DNA of 64,000 bases from NCBI RefSeq assembly GCF_019316905.1, contig NZ_CP079216.1:2232001-2296000 (forward strand). The letters are read 5' to 3'. The stretch is from Tessaracoccus palaemonis. GTDB lineage: Bacteria; Actinomycetota; Actinomycetes; Propionibacteriales; Propionibacteriaceae. Positions 25,100-33,793 of the stretch are shown piece after piece. The position numbers and the translations under genes are program-made. The number at the start of each line of letters is the position of its first letter. Positions within the stretch are counted from its first letter, which is position 1. The notes beneath the pieces were generated by a model that worked only from the letters and a program-made list of their open reading frames with translations, did no database searches and was not told the DNA's origin.

Positions 25100-26049
25100 C
25101 AGCCCACCGCCGACGGCGCTGCCACCCAGGTGTTGCAGGCCTGGTAGGTCGTGGCGTACAGGCCTCGCGCCCCCCAGTCGAGCAGCGAGTCCTGGCTGCC
25201 GTGGATATCGTCCGAGAGCATCGTCCCGAGCCGCTGCATCCAGCCCTCGTACTCCTCGACGCCGAAGTCGACGGCCTCATTGTTGATGGTGAGGGCGGCA
25301 GACAGGCACGTCGCCTGCAGTTCGGCCCGCCTGTCGAGCTCGGCTCCCCCGGACGCCGCGACCTTCACCGCCGTGATGCCGAACAGCGACTGGAGGTGGT
25401 GCGCGTACTCGTGGTTGACCATCTCGTTGACCGACAGGTCCCAGTACTTCGCCATCTGGAAGTGGCCGGTGCCGAAGTGCGCGGACCCGTCGCCCGCCGA
25501 GCAGTAGAAGGCGGGCGCGTCGATCCAGCCGCAGGCGCTGTCGGCCCCGTTACCGTCGTAGAAGCTGACGGCAGGCTCAGTCACGCCCAGCCCGTAGCCG
25601 GCCAGCACGGGCGCCCACGCCTCCTGCAGGCAGTGCCACTGCGCGCGAACGGCCCTCTTCCAGGCCGCACGGGATGAGACCCTGGCCGGGGCCGGGCAGC
25701 CGGTCAGTGAGATGACGGGGAGCGCGTTGAGCGCCGCGGTCTGGGCCGGGTACAGCTCCGAGTCCGGGTCCGGGTCCGGCAGATCGGGAAGCGTGCGGGT
25801 CGGCAGCTGCCACGCGCCGGCGCCGACATCGACGCCGAGCGGCAGGTCGATGCCGGCCGTGACGCTCATGGTCGGGGCCGTGACCGTCGCCACCCTGGAA
25901 CCGCCGCCGCCCAGCAGCGAGGAAGCCGCCGCCAGGGCCGCCAGCACGAGCACGGCAGCAACCGCCGTGCCTGCCGCCCGGACGCGTCGGGCACCCTCGT
26001 CCGCGGGCGCGGCACGCCGCGGCTGCGGAGGCGGTTCTCGGTTCGACAC
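25099..26049 (-). CDS. Membrane-anchored neutral zinc metallopeptidase, copy 2
   Basis: Also 316 residues and built in the same order: charged start, transmembrane helix (about 27-46), linker, and peptidase domain with HEYAHH (213-218) and E243 in RRAELQATCLS. Shared blocks with copy 1 include HCLQEAWAPVLAGYG versus DCLQEAWAPVLAALG and the Cys pattern. The catalytic residues are intact in both, but linker and substrate-side loops differ. GTG 26049 is preceded by TAGCCT at six bases, suggesting a leaderless mRNA that would carry both copies. Confidence 0.82.
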   Translation of the reverse strand: MSNREPPPQPRRAAPADEGARRVRAAGTAVAAVLVLAALAAASSLLGGGGSRVATVTAPTMSVTAGIDLPLGVDVGAGAWQLPTRTLPDLPDPDPDSELYPAQTAALNALPVISLTGCPAPARVSSRAAWKRAVRAQWHCLQEAWAPVLAGYGLGVTEPAVSFYDGNGADSACGWIDAPAFYCSAGDGSAHFGTGHFQMAKYWDLSVNEMVNHEYAHHLQSLFGITAVKVAASGGAELDRRAELQATCLSAALTINNEAVDFGVEEYEGWMQRLGTMLSDDIHGSQDSLLDWGARGLYATTYQACNTWVAAPSAVG

Positions 26050-26055
26050 GCTGGC

Positions 26056-26061
26056 AGGCTA
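26056..26061 (-). promoter_or_regulatory. -10 box for the peptidase pair
   Basis: TAGCCT on the minus strand lies six bases before GTG 26049; no Shine-Dalgarno sequence is present. Confidence 0.42.
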
Positions 26062-26074
26062 GTGCGAGAGTCGC

Positions 26075-26437
26075 TCAGAACAGCAGGATGCCGACGAGCA
26101 CGGCGATCACCACGACCAGCGAGAGGCCGACCGCGCCCACCAGGATGGTCAGGGGCATCAGGTTGCGCGCGGTCGAGACCTCGCCGGCCGGGGTGCTGCC
26201 CTGCGCGACGATCGCCGGCACCCCGGCCGACGCCGCGGGCAGCTGTTCGATGACGGGCACGAGCTCGCCGAGCGCGCGGGCCCCGTAGACGACGTCCATG
26301 GCCGCGGCGTACTCGTCGTGCGTCACCCGGCCCTCGGCGAAGGCGGAGTTGAGCCGTGCGGTCAGCGACTCCCGCTCGACATCGTCGACCGGATCCGCGG
26401 CGCGTTGGAGGTACTTCGAGCTGGGAGGCAGGGCCAT
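26075..26437 (-). CDS. DUF1707 (SHOCT-like) membrane protein
   Basis: A 120-residue protein. Residues about 15-65 form a DUF1707 domain: DVERESLTARLNSAFAEGR, then THDEYAAAMDVVYGARALGEL. A single transmembrane helix closes the protein (about 93-119). In the family this short helical domain sits beside membrane segments and may mediate oligomerisation; function is unknown. A TATCAT box six bases before the ATG suggests a leaderless mRNA. It lies 16 bases after map but probably has its own start. Confidence 0.82.
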   Translation of the reverse strand: MALPPSSKYLQRAADPVDDVERESLTARLNSAFAEGRVTHDEYAAAMDVVYGARALGELVPVIEQLPAASAGVPAIVAQGSTPAGEVSTARNLMPLTILVGAVGLSLVVVIAVLVGILLF

Positions 26438-26443
26438 GGGCCC

Positions 26444-26449
26444 ATGATA
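26444..26449 (-). promoter_or_regulatory. -10 box for the DUF1707 gene
   Basis: TATCAT on the minus strand, six bases (GGGCCC) before ATG 26437. It is one of the best matches to TATAAT among the leaderless candidates. Confidence 0.48.
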
Positions 26450-26453
26450 GGCG

Positions 26454-27275
26454 TCAGTCGGCGAGCGGGGCGTAGAGGTCGCCCAGCCGGGACTCGCCGC
26501 CGTCGGCCTCCGTCAGCACCCAGACGCCGCCGGGCGTGATCGCGACCGTGTTCTCCCAGTGGGCGCCGCGCGAGCCGTCGCGGCTCACGACGCTCCACTC
26601 GTCGTCGAGCTCGAGGGTGTGGTGCGTGCCGCGGGTGAGCATCGGTTCGATCGCCAGGACCATGCCGGTGCGCAGCCGGGCCGTGGGGCGCGGGCGGTAC
26701 CAGTTCGGCACGTCCGGCTCCATGTGCATCTGGGTGCCGATGCCGTGGCCGGTGTACTCGCGCAGCGACCCGTAGCGCACGGGCAGCGACTTGACGTAGC
26801 CCTCGATGGCCCTGGAAACGTCGCCGACGCGGCCGCCGTCGCGCATCTGACGCGCGCCGGCCCACATGGCCTCACAGGTTGCGTCGACGAGCGCGACGTC
26901 CGCAGGGTCTGCCGAGCCGACGATGACGGTCCGGGCAGCGTCCCCGTGCCAGCCTCCCACGATGGCGCCGAAGTCGATGGAGACGACGTCGCCGTCCTCG
27001 AGCGGACGGTCGTCGGGGATGCCGTGCACCAGCGTGTCGTTGACGGAGATGCAGGCGACGGCGGGGAACGGCGCACCGTACTCGGCGCCGTAGCCGAGGA
27101 AGGAGCTCAACGCGCCGTTGCGGGTGAGGACCTCGCGGCCGATGGAGTCGAGCTCACGGGTGGTGACCCCGATGGCGGCGGCCCCGCACATGGCGGCAAG
27201 GCCATCGCTCACCACGAGACCGGCCCGCCGCATCAGCTTCAGCTGAACTGCGTCCTTGATCTCGATCTGGCTCAT
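26454..27275 (-). CDS. map: Methionine aminopeptidase, type I
   Basis: Removes initiator methionine from nascent proteins at the ribosome. The five metal ligands are present: D101 and D112 ([18 protein letters not shown]), H177 (TGHGIG), E210 (AIEPML) and E241 (WENTVAI); H84 of VHGIP is the substrate-contact histidine. At 273 residues it lacks the N-terminal zinc-finger linker seen in some actinobacterial isoforms. It overlaps adk by four bases (ATGA) in the secY-adk-map operon. Confidence 0.96.
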   Translation of the reverse strand: MSQIEIKDAVQLKLMRRAGLVVSDGLAAMCGAAAIGVTTRELDSIGREVLTRNGALSSFLGYGAEYGAPFPAVACISVNDTLVHGIPDDRPLEDGDVVSIDFGAIVGGWHGDAARTVIVGSADPADVALVDATCEAMWAGARQMRDGGRVGDVSRAIEGYVKSLPVRYGSLREYTGHGIGTQMHMEPDVPNWYRPRPTARLRTGMVLAIEPMLTRGTHHTLELDDEWSVVSRDGSRGAHWENTVAITPGGVWVLTEADGGESRLGDLYAPLAD

Positions 27276-27847
27276 CTGGCGGTGTGTGCGTCCACGAGGC
27301 CGAACATCCGCTGGCGGACCTCCTCGACCGATCCGGTTCCGTCGACCTCGACGAGGAGGCCCTTGGACTCGTAGTGGAACAGGAGCGGGGCGGTCTGGCC
27401 CGCGTAGACCTCCATCCGGCGGCGGATGGTGTCCTCGTTGTCGTCGGCGCGTCCCTCGAGCTCGGCGCGCTGCAGGAGGCGCTGCACGAGCGCCTCTGGC
27501 TGCACCATCAGCGACACGACCGCGTCGAGCGCCTGGCCGTGCTCCGTGAGGTGGCGGTCGAGGAAATGCACCTGATGCATGGTGCGGGGGAAGCCGTCGA
27601 GCAGGAACCCCTGCGCGCAGTCGGGCTCCGCCAGCCGCGCGGCGACGATCTCCTCGGTCACGTCGTCGGGCACGTACTCGCCGGCGTCGATCAGTTCCTT
27701 GACCTTGATGCCGAGCGGCGTGGCGTTCCTGATGTTGTGCCTGAAGATGTCTCCGGTTGAGATCGCGGGAACCCCGTACCTGGCGGCCAGTTCGGTCGCC
27801 TGGGTGCCCTTGCCGGCGCCGGGGGCGCCCATGATCAACAACCTCAT
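27272..27847 (-). CDS. adk: Adenylate kinase
   Basis: Interconverts ATP + AMP and two ADP. The P-loop [10 protein letters not shown] lies at residues 7-16, the AMP-binding segment STGDIFR follows, and [12 protein letters not shown] is the conserved core motif. The LID is the short form without zinc cysteines (191 residues total), as in other actinobacteria. It overlaps secY upstream and map downstream by four bases each, so the three are translationally coupled. Confidence 0.97.
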   Translation of the reverse strand: MRLLIMGAPGAGKGTQATELAARYGVPAISTGDIFRHNIRNATPLGIKVKELIDAGEYVPDDVTEEIVAARLAEPDCAQGFLLDGFPRTMHQVHFLDRHLTEHGQALDAVVSLMVQPEALVQRLLQRAELEGRADDNEDTIRRRMEVYAGQTAPLLFHYESKGLLVEVDGTGSVEEVRQRMFGLVDAHTAR

Positions 27848-29157
27848 CGCAGGAATCCTTCGTAGTTACGCTGCTGCAGCTGGCTCTCGATCTTCTTGAC
27901 GGTGTCGAGGCCGACGCCGACGATGATGAGGATCGACGTGCCGCCGAACGGGAAGTTCTGCTGAGCACCGACCGCGATGAACGCGAGCGTCGGGATCAGG
28001 GCGATCGTCGCCAGGTACAGCGAGCCAGGCGCGGTCAGCCGTGACAGCACGTAGGCGAGGTAGCGCTCGGTCGGCTTCCCGGCACGGATGCCGGGGATGA
28101 AGCCGCCGTACTTCTTCATGTTGTCGGAGACCTCTTCGGGGTTGAAGGTGATCGACACGTAGAAGTAGCAGAAGGCGATGATGAGGACGAACTGGACGAC
28201 CGTGTACACCCACGAGTAGACGCCGCTGCCGGTGAAGTTGGCGATGATCCACTCGGACACCGCGCCCTCGGGGCGGAAGGTGGCGTACAGGACCGGCAGG
28301 TACATGATCGACGAGGCGAAGATGACGGGGATGACGCCGGACTGGTTGACCTTCAGCGGGATGTAGGTGGTGGAGCCGCCGACGAGGCGACGCCCGACCA
28401 TGCGCTTGGCGTACTGGACCGGGATGCGGCGCTGCCCCTGTTCGATCCAGATGATCGCGAGCATGACGAGCAGCCCGATGCCGATGACGGCGAAGAAGAG
28501 GAACCATCCGACGGCGCCGGGGTGGCCCTGCTTGATCGACCACAGGCCGGTCGGGAAGCTGGCCGCGATCTGGGTGAAGATCATGATCGACATGCCGTTG
28601 CCGATGCCGCGCTCGGTGATCAACTCGCCCATCCACATGATGACGCCGGTGCCGGCGGTCATGATCAGGACCATCGTGATCAGGGGGAACAGCTCCTCGG
28701 AGTAGATGATGCCCGTGCAGCCCTGGAACAGCTGGCCGGTGCGCGCCATCGTGACGTACGCGGTGGCGTTCAGCACGGCGAGCACCAGCGTCAGATACCG
28801 GGTGTACTCGGTGATCTTCGCCGTGCCGGAGGCACCCTCCTTCTTGAGGGCCTCGAGCTTGGGGATCACGACCGTGAGGAGCTGCAGGATGATCGACGCG
28901 GTGATGTAGGGCATGATGCCGAGCGCGAAGATCGTCAGGTGCAGCAGCGCACCACCGGAGAACAGGTTCACGATCGAGTACAGCCCGGCCTGGTCGCCAC
29001 TGGAGGCGAGGTCGACGCACTCGTTGATGCGCGACATGTTGACGTTCGGGGTGGGGATCGATGAGCCGAGTCGGAACACGGTGATGATGCCCAGCGTGAA
29101 GAGGATCTTCTTGCGAAGGTCCGGGGTCTTCAACGCGTTAGCGAGAGCGGAGAGCAT
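27844..29157 (-). CDS. secY: Protein translocase subunit SecY
   Basis: The ten-helix channel of the Sec translocon, 437 residues. Family marks are [10 protein letters not shown] early, the plug-region [19 protein letters not shown], and the cytoplasmic loop [20 protein letters not shown] 29157 opens the conserved start [18 protein letters not shown]; the longer frame is not conserved. It has its own promoter and is separated from rplO by a strong terminator, so it is transcribed apart from the spc ribosomal genes. The ribosome-binding site is weak. Confidence 0.97.
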   Translation of the reverse strand: MLSALANALKTPDLRKKILFTLGIITVFRLGSSIPTPNVNMSRINECVDLASSGDQAGLYSIVNLFSGGALLHLTIFALGIMPYITASIILQLLTVVIPKLEALKKEGASGTAKITEYTRYLTLVLAVLNATAYVTMARTGQLFQGCTGIIYSEELFPLITMVLIMTAGTGVIMWMGELITERGIGNGMSIMIFTQIAASFPTGLWSIKQGHPGAVGWFLFFAVIGIGLLVMLAIIWIEQGQRRIPVQYAKRMVGRRLVGGSTTYIPLKVNQSGVIPVIFASSIMYLPVLYATFRPEGAVSEWIIANFTGSGVYSWVYTVVQFVLIIAFCYFYVSITFNPEEVSDNMKKYGGFIPGIRAGKPTERYLAYVLSRLTAPGSLYLATIALIPTLAFIAVGAQQNFPFGGTSILIIVGVGLDTVKKIESQLQQRNYEGFLR

Positions 29158-29218
29158 CCGGTTACTACTTTCGACTGATGACACGTGGGTCGCGCGCACA
29201 TGGCACGGCAACCATGGC

Positions 29219-29248
29219 AGCCTACCAAGCCCCGCCGCTGGCAGACAA
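29219..29248 (-). promoter_or_regulatory. Predicted secY promoter
   Basis: TTGTCT (-35, 29243-29248) and TAGGCT (-10, 29219-29224), 18 bases apart on the minus strand, directly after the rplO terminator. Leader of about 55 bases. Confidence 0.58.
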
Positions 29249-29268
29249 AACACCCTGCACAAATGAAC

Positions 29269-29307
29269 CGACGGGGTGGGTCCGCCAGAAGCGGACCCAC
29301 CCCGTCG
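29269..29307 (-). terminator. Terminator after rplO
   Basis: A perfect 17-bp stem, 29269-29285 with 29291-29307 (core GACGGGGTGGGTCCGC), loop of five. The minus-strand RNA continues GUUCAUUUGUG, moderately U-rich. It separates the spc ribosomal genes from secY. Confidence 0.88.
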
Positions 29308-29328
29308 ATGGTGATGCGCGGTTGCGCC

Positions 29329-29769
29329 TCAGAGCTCGTTCGCGGAGCCGCCGGCGGCAGCCAGCTTCTCCTTGGCGGAGCCGGAGAACGCGTGAGCGGT
29401 CACGTCGAGCTTGACGGCCACGTCACCGGTGCCGAGCACCTTGACGAGCTTGCCGTCGCGCACCGCACCGGCGGCGATGAGCTCGGCGACGCCGACCTTG
29501 CCACCCTGCGGGAACAGCTCGGCGATCCGGCCGACGTTGACGACCTGGAACTCCACGCGGAACGGGTTCTTGAAGCCCTTGAGCTTCGGGAGCCGCATGT
29601 GCAGCGGCATCTGGCCACCCTCGAAGTTCTCCGGAACGTTCTTGCGAGCGCCGGTACCCTTCGTGCCGCGACCAGCGGTCTTACCCTTGGATCCCTCACC
29701 GCGGCCAACACGGGTCTTCGCCGTCTTGGCGCCCGGGGCGGGACGCAGGTGATGAAGCTTCAGCGACAT
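29329..29769 (-). CDS. rplO: 50S ribosomal protein L15
   Basis: Large-subunit assembly protein. The N-terminus [19 protein letters not shown] and the Gly/Lys-rich [19 protein letters not shown] are typical. ATG 29769 was chosen over GTG 29775 because GAGGTGA lies seven bases before it. The product has 146 residues. It is the last gene of the spc ribosomal block and is followed by a strong terminator. Confidence 0.96.
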   Translation of the reverse strand: MSLKLHHLRPAPGAKTAKTRVGRGEGSKGKTAGRGTKGTGARKNVPENFEGGQMPLHMRLPKLKGFKNPFRVEFQVVNVGRIAELFPQGGKVGVAELIAAGAVRDGKLVKVLGTGDVAVKLDVTAHAFSGSAKEKLAAAGGSANEL

Positions 29770-29771
29770 GG

Positions 29772-29954
29772 TCACTTCACCTCTTCCACGGTAACGAGGT
29801 GGGCGACGGTGCGGATCATGCCGAGGACCTCGGGGCGGTCCTCGCGGACGACCTGGTCACCGATGCGCTTGAGGCCGAGCGTACGCAGCGTGTCACGCTG
29901 GTACTGCTTGCCACCCACCCCAGACTTTGCCTGGGTGATCTTGAGACGAGCCAT
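29772..29954 (-). CDS. rpmD: 50S ribosomal protein L30
   Basis: A 60-residue ferredoxin-fold protein: [19 protein letters not shown], then the signature [20 protein letters not shown]. It overlaps rpsE by one base and ends two bases before the rplO ATG. Present in the usual spc order rpsE-rpmD-rplO. Confidence 0.96.
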   Translation of the reverse strand: MARLKITQAKSGVGGKQYQRDTLRTLGLKRIGDQVVREDRPEVLGMIRTVAHLVTVEEVK

Positions 29955-30553
29955 TACTTGGCCACCTCTTCCTTGGCTGCGCGGAGCAGAGCCGCCGGGG
30001 CGACGTCCTCCACGGCCATGCCGCGGCGACGTGCCACGGCCTCGGGCTCCTCGAGCTGCTTCAGCGCGTCGACGGTGGCGTGCACCACGTTGATCGCGTT
30101 GGAGGAGCCGAGCGACTTGGCGAGGACGTCGTGGACGCCCGCGCACTCGAGGACCGCACGCACCGAGCCACCGGCGATGACGCCGGTACCGGGGCTGGCC
30201 GGACGGAGCATGACGACACCGGCCGCCTTCTCGCCCTGCACCGGGTGCGGGATCGTGCGCTGGATCAGCGGAACGCGGAAGAAGTGCTTCTTGGCCTCTT
30301 CAACGCCCTTGGCGATCGCGGCCGGCACCTCCTTCGCCTTGCCGTAACCGACGCCGACGTTACCCTCGCCGTCGCCGACGACGACCAGTGCGGTGAAGCT
30401 GAAGCGACGACCACCCTGGACGACCTTGGCGACGCGGTTGATGGTCACCACGCGCTCGAGGTACTTGTTCTCTTCCTTGGGAGCCTGGCCACGACGATCG
30501 TCACGGCCACGACGGTCCCCGCCGCCGGAACGGCGCTGCTGGGTCTCACTCAT
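29954..30553 (-). CDS. rpsE: 30S ribosomal protein S5
   Basis: Small-subunit protein involved in decoding accuracy and mRNA unwinding, 199 residues. The double-stranded-RNA-binding part is [21 protein letters not shown] and the second domain has [23 protein letters not shown]. The first 25 residues are an Arg/Gly-rich extension ([16 protein letters not shown]) common in actinobacteria. No change is seen at the [10 protein letters not shown] loop linked to spectinomycin resistance. Confidence 0.97.
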   Translation of the reverse strand: MSETQQRRSGGGDRRGRDDRRGQAPKEENKYLERVVTINRVAKVVQGGRRFSFTALVVVGDGEGNVGVGYGKAKEVPAAIAKGVEEAKKHFFRVPLIQRTIPHPVQGEKAAGVVMLRPASPGTGVIAGGSVRAVLECAGVHDVLAKSLGSSNAINVVHATVDALKQLEEPEAVARRRGMAVEDVAPAALLRAAKEEVAK

Positions 30554-30578
30554 CGTGAATACCTATCCTTTCGTCGTA

Positions 30579-30962
30579 TCAGAAGCCGAGGCCGGCCTCG
30601 CGGGCGGCGTCGGCCAGAGCCGCGATCCGCCCGTGGTACTTGTTACCGGCCCGGTCGAAGACGACCTGCTCGACACCCGCAGCCTTGGCGCGGGCGGCGA
30701 TCAGCTCGCCGACCTTCTTGGCCTTGGCCGACTTGTCGGCCTCGGTGGCCCGCAGGTCCGCCTCCATCGTCGACGCGGAGGCCAGCGTGGTGCCGGCGAC
30801 GTCGTCGATGACCTGGACGAACAGGTGACGCGAAGAGCGGGTCACAACCAGGCGGGGACGCTCGGGAGTGCCGTTGATCTTCTTGCGGGCACGCAGCTGA
30901 CGGCGCGTACGGGACGCGACCTTCGGAGCAAGCGACTTGTTGTGCTTGATCGAGATGGCCAT
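30579..30962 (-). CDS. rplR: 50S ribosomal protein L18
   Basis: 5S rRNA-binding protein, 127 residues. Typical blocks are [32 protein letters not shown] and [19 protein letters not shown]. It overlaps rplF by one base and is followed by rpsE after 25 bases, the usual spc order. Confidence 0.97.
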   Translation of the reverse strand: MAISIKHNKSLAPKVASRTRRQLRARKKINGTPERPRLVVTRSSRHLFVQVIDDVAGTTLASASTMEADLRATEADKSAKAKKVGELIAARAKAAGVEQVVFDRAGNKYHGRIAALADAAREAGLGF

Positions 30963-31504
30963 TACTTACCAGCCTTTCCAGCCTTGCGGCGGACGTGCTC
31001 GCCCGCGTAGCGGACACCCTTGCCCTTGTAGGGCTCCGGCTTGCGGATCTTGCGGATGTTGGCCGCGGTCTCGCCGACGAGCTGCTTGTCGATGCCCTTG
31101 ACCGAGAACTTGGTCGCGGACTCGACGGTGAACTCGATGCCCTCGGGGGCGTCGACGATCACGGGGTGCGAGAACCCGAGCGCGAACTCGAGCTGCTTGG
31201 GGCCCTTGGAGATCACGCGGTAACCGACGCCGACGATCTCGAGCTTCTTCTCGTAGCCCTCGGTCACACCGGTGATCATGTTGTTCACCAGCGTGCGGGT
31301 CAGGCCGTGCAGAGAACGGTTCTGGCGCTCGTCGTTCGGACGCGCGACCTCCAGCAGACCGGCCTCGTTGCGGCCGATCGTGATGGGCTCAGCGATCGTC
31401 AGCGCCAGGGAACCCTTGGGACCCTTGACGTCGACCTGCTGGCCGTCGAGCTTCACGTCGACACCTGACGGGATGGCGATGGGGAGCCTGCCAATTCGTG
31501 ACAT
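30962..31504 (-). CDS. rplF: 50S ribosomal protein L6
   Basis: Large-subunit protein near the factor-binding site, 180 residues with two similar domains. The start [19 protein letters not shown] and the C-terminal [19 protein letters not shown] are diagnostic of L6. It lies between rpsH and rplR in standard order and overlaps rplR by one base. Confidence 0.97.
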   Translation of the reverse strand: MSRIGRLPIAIPSGVDVKLDGQQVDVKGPKGSLALTIAEPITIGRNEAGLLEVARPNDERQNRSLHGLTRTLVNNMITGVTEGYEKKLEIVGVGYRVISKGPKQLEFALGFSHPVIVDAPEGIEFTVESATKFSVKGIDKQLVGETAANIRKIRKPEPYKGKGVRYAGEHVRRKAGKAGK

Positions 31505-31531
31505 GTTGTTTCCTCCTTACCTATCGCCGCG

Positions 31532-31936
31532 TCACCAGACGTAGGCGAGAACTTCGCCGCCCACGGACTTGGCCTTGGCGTCGCGGTCGGTCAGCAGACC
31601 CTGCGACGTCGAGATGATGGCGATGCCCAGGCCGCCGAGCACCTTCGGCAGCTCGGTGGACTTCGCGTAGACGCGGAGACCGGGCTTGCTGATGCGCTTG
31701 ATGCCGGAGATCGAACGCTCGCGGGACTCGCCGTACTTCAGCGAGACCTTGAGCGTCTTGCCGACCTGGCCCTCGACCTCGGTCAGCTCGTAGCCGGCGA
31801 TGTAGCCGTTGGCCTTGAGGATCTCGGCGATACCCACCTTGATCTTCGACGACGGCATGGACGTGGAATCCTGGAACGCCTGGTTGGCGTTGCGGACACG
31901 CGTGAGCATGTCTGCGATCGGATCAGTCATCGTCAT
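31532..31936 (-). CDS. rpsH: 30S ribosomal protein S8
   Basis: Primary 16S rRNA-binding protein, 134 residues. [18 protein letters not shown] at the start and the end [19 protein letters not shown] with EVLAYVW are conserved. ATG 31936 has GAGGAAA at good spacing; ATG 31930 is an alternative. In E. coli S8 represses the spc operon by binding rplE mRNA; such a site was not identified here. Confidence 0.96.
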   Translation of the reverse strand: MTMTDPIADMLTRVRNANQAFQDSTSMPSSKIKVGIAEILKANGYIAGYELTEVEGQVGKTLKVSLKYGESRERSISGIKRISKPGLRVYAKSTELPKVLGGLGIAIISTSQGLLTDRDAKAKSVGGEVLAYVW

Positions 31937-32016
31937 GACTTATTTCCTCATTTCTCACACCGGTTTCCGGGAACGCTCCCGGACCTGGTGTTAGTTGATG
32001 TGTTCAGTGGGTCGAT

Positions 32017-32202
32017 TCACCAGGACGACTTGGTCACGCCCGGCAGCTCGCCGGCGTGGGCCATTTCGCGGAGGCAGACACGGCAGAGCCCGAACTTGCG
32101 GTAGACCGAGTGGGGTCGGCCGCACTTCTGGCAGCGGGTGTAGGCGCGCACGCCGAACTTCGGCTTGCGGGACTGCTTGACCTTGAGTGCTGTCTTAGCC
32201 AT
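32017..32202 (-). CDS. rpsN: 30S ribosomal protein S14, zinc-binding type
   Basis: A 61-residue type Z S14 with two C-x2-C pairs ([10 protein letters not shown] and [12 protein letters not shown]) binding one zinc. The ending [12 protein letters not shown] is the typical tail. Many actinobacteria also encode a longer zinc-free S14 elsewhere for zinc starvation; none is in this window. It lies between rplE and rpsH. Confidence 0.97.
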   Translation of the reverse strand: MAKTALKVKQSRKPKFGVRAYTRCQKCGRPHSVYRKFGLCRVCLREMAHAGELPGVTKSSW

Positions 32203-32210
32203 TGCTCAGC

Positions 32211-32834
32211 TCACTTCTTCTTCTTGGCGTAGTACGCGGGACCGCGCTTGGCCGACTGCTTCTTCGGGTCGTCGACGGCCTTGAACGGGAAGCCGAGGTG
32301 CTTGAGCAGCGCGCGACCCTCCACGTCGTTGGTCGCGGACGTCACGAAGGTGATGTCCATGCCGCGCACGCGGTCGATCTTGTCCTGATCGATCTCGAGG
32401 AACATGACCTGCTCGGACAGACCGAAGGTGTAGTTGCCGTTGCCGTCGAACTGGCGGCCGTTGAGGCCACGGAAGTCGCGGATACGGGGCAGCGCGAGCG
32501 TCAGGAGACGGTCCGCGAACTCCCACATGCGGTCGCCACGCAGCGTGACGTGGCACCCGATGGGCTGGCCCTCACGGAGCTTGAACTGCGCGATGGACTT
32601 GCGGGCCTTGGTGACGGCCGGCTTCTGACCGGTGATCGCGGTGAGGTCGCGGATGGCGCCCTCGATGATCTTCGAGTCGCGTGCGGCCTCGCCGACACCC
32701 ATGTTCACGACGATCTTCACCAGACCGGGGATCTGCATGACGTTGGAGTACTGGAACTCCTCCTGCAGGGCCGGGACGATGGTCTCGCGGTACTGGGCCT
32801 TCAGACGGGGCATCGCGGTAGCGGTGGCGGTCAT
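32211..32834 (-). CDS. rplE: 50S ribosomal protein L5
   Basis: 5S rRNA-binding protein that touches P-site tRNA, 207 residues. The blocks [34 protein letters not shown] and FPEI-type C-terminal [16 protein letters not shown] are characteristic. ATG 32834 gives a length close to other actinobacterial L5; a second ATG seven codons in is possible. The start overlaps the rplX stop by one base. Confidence 0.96.
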   Translation of the reverse strand: MTATATAMPRLKAQYRETIVPALQEEFQYSNVMQIPGLVKIVVNMGVGEAARDSKIIEGAIRDLTAITGQKPAVTKARKSIAQFKLREGQPIGCHVTLRGDRMWEFADRLLTLALPRIRDFRGLNGRQFDGNGNYTFGLSEQVMFLEIDQDKIDRVRGMDITFVTSATNDVEGRALLKHLGFPFKAVDDPKKQSAKRGPAYYAKKKK

Positions 32835-33205
32835 CAGATCTCCTCCCCGGTCTTGCGGGCGATGCGCACGGAGCGCTGCGCCTGGTACTCGGTGCCGTCG
32901 GCGTGCTTCTTGGTGACGTCGACGCGCTTGTAACCGACGCGCGTGACGACCTCCTTGCCGTCGACCTTCACAACGAGCTGGACGTTGCTGACGTGGATGG
33001 GGGCCTCGACCGTGATGATGCCGCCCTCGATCTTCTTGCCCGCGGCGGTCTGCGACTCGCGACGGTGCTTCTTGACGAGGTTGACGCCCTGCACGGTGAC
33101 GCGCTCGGCCTTGGGATCGACGGCGATGACCTCGGCCACTACGCCCTTGTCCTTGCCCGAGATGACCTTGACGCGGTCACCCTTCTTGATGTGGAGCGAT
33201 GCCAT
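32834..33205 (-). CDS. rplX: 50S ribosomal protein L24
   Basis: Assembly-initiator protein with a KOW motif, 123 residues: [21 protein letters not shown], then [15 protein letters not shown]. The start is [10 protein letters not shown]. It follows rplN by two bases and overlaps rplE by one, in the expected spc order. Confidence 0.96.
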   Translation of the reverse strand: MASLHIKKGDRVKVISGKDKGVVAEVIAVDPKAERVTVQGVNLVKKHRRESQTAAGKKIEGGIITVEAPIHVSNVQLVVKVDGKEVVTRVGYKRVDVTKKHADGTEYQAQRSVRIARKTGEEI

Positions 33206-33207
33206 GA

Positions 33208-33576
33208 TCAGATCACCTCCGGGGCGAGCGAGACGATGCGCATGAACTTCTTCTCACGCAGCTCACGGGCGACGGGGCCGAAGATGCGGGTGCCACGGGG
33301 CTCCCCGTCGTTCTTCAGGATGACGGCCGCGTTCTCATCGAACTTGATGTAGGAACCGTCGGCGCGGCGACGCTCCTTGACGGTGCGGACGACGACGGCC
33401 TTGACCACGTCGCCCTTCTTGACGTTGCCGCCAGGGATGGCATCCTTGACGGTGGCGACGATGGTGTCGCCCAGGTAGGCATAGCGGCGCTTGGTGCCAC
33501 CGAGCACACGGATGCAGAGGATCTCCTTTGCACCAGTGTTGTCGGCGACCTTCAGTCGCGACTCCTGCTGGATCAT
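33208..33576 (-). CDS. rplN: 50S ribosomal protein L14
   Basis: A 122-residue protein starting [19 protein letters not shown], with [17 protein letters not shown] and [20 protein letters not shown], all typical of L14. ATG 33576 follows AGGAGA; the long upstream frame is not conserved. It is the first gene of the spc block here because an ABC transporter gene separates it from rpsQ, and it has a promoter and a long structured leader of its own. Confidence 0.97.
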   Translation of the reverse strand: MIQQESRLKVADNTGAKEILCIRVLGGTKRRYAYLGDTIVATVKDAIPGGNVKKGDVVKAVVVRTVKERRRADGSYIKFDENAAVILKNDGEPRGTRIFGPVARELREKKFMRIVSLAPEVI

Positions 33577-33735
33577 TACTTCTCCTTGCTCCACCGGTTC
33601 CCATGCATAAGGCCTTGTGAAACTAGAAACGAACCCCCTGGATTCTGCCAGGAGGCAACCCCCAGCTCGAGGGAGAGGGGGCCTTAGCCATTGCCCGGGA
33701 AGGGTCCCCCCGAAGGGGCACAGACCCAAGGCAAC
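33577..33735 (-). promoter_or_regulatory. Structured 5' leader of rplN
   Basis: About 160 bases of untranslated RNA are predicted before rplN. In the transcript, TTGCC, GGGTC and GCCCC pair in order with GGGG, GACCC and GGCAA around a TTCG loop, forming one extended interrupted hairpin. A second hairpin, CCTGG/CCAGG, and a C-rich/G-rich pair follow. This could be a ribosomal-protein autoregulation site; no known class was recognised. Confidence 0.5.
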
Positions 33736-33741
33736 TGGGTA

Positions 33742-33770
33742 AGTCTATCCCAGGGGCGCCATGCCACGAA
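33742..33770 (-). promoter_or_regulatory. Predicted rplN (spc) promoter
   Basis: TTCGTG (-35, 33765-33770) and TAGACT (-10, 33742-33747) are 17 bases apart on the minus strand. The -35 lies inside the hairpin that follows the ABC transporter gene. Confidence 0.55.
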
Positions 33771-33784
33771 ATCGTGCCTGGCGC
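33756..33784 (-). terminator. Hairpin after the ABC/FtsX gene
   Basis: GCGCCA (33756-33761) pairs with TGGCGC (33779-33784), and CACGA with TCGTG inside, with one mismatch and one bulge. It follows the stop of the ABC transporter gene and precedes rplN; there is no U-run. Confidence 0.5.
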
Positions 33785-33793
33785 AACCCGGGC

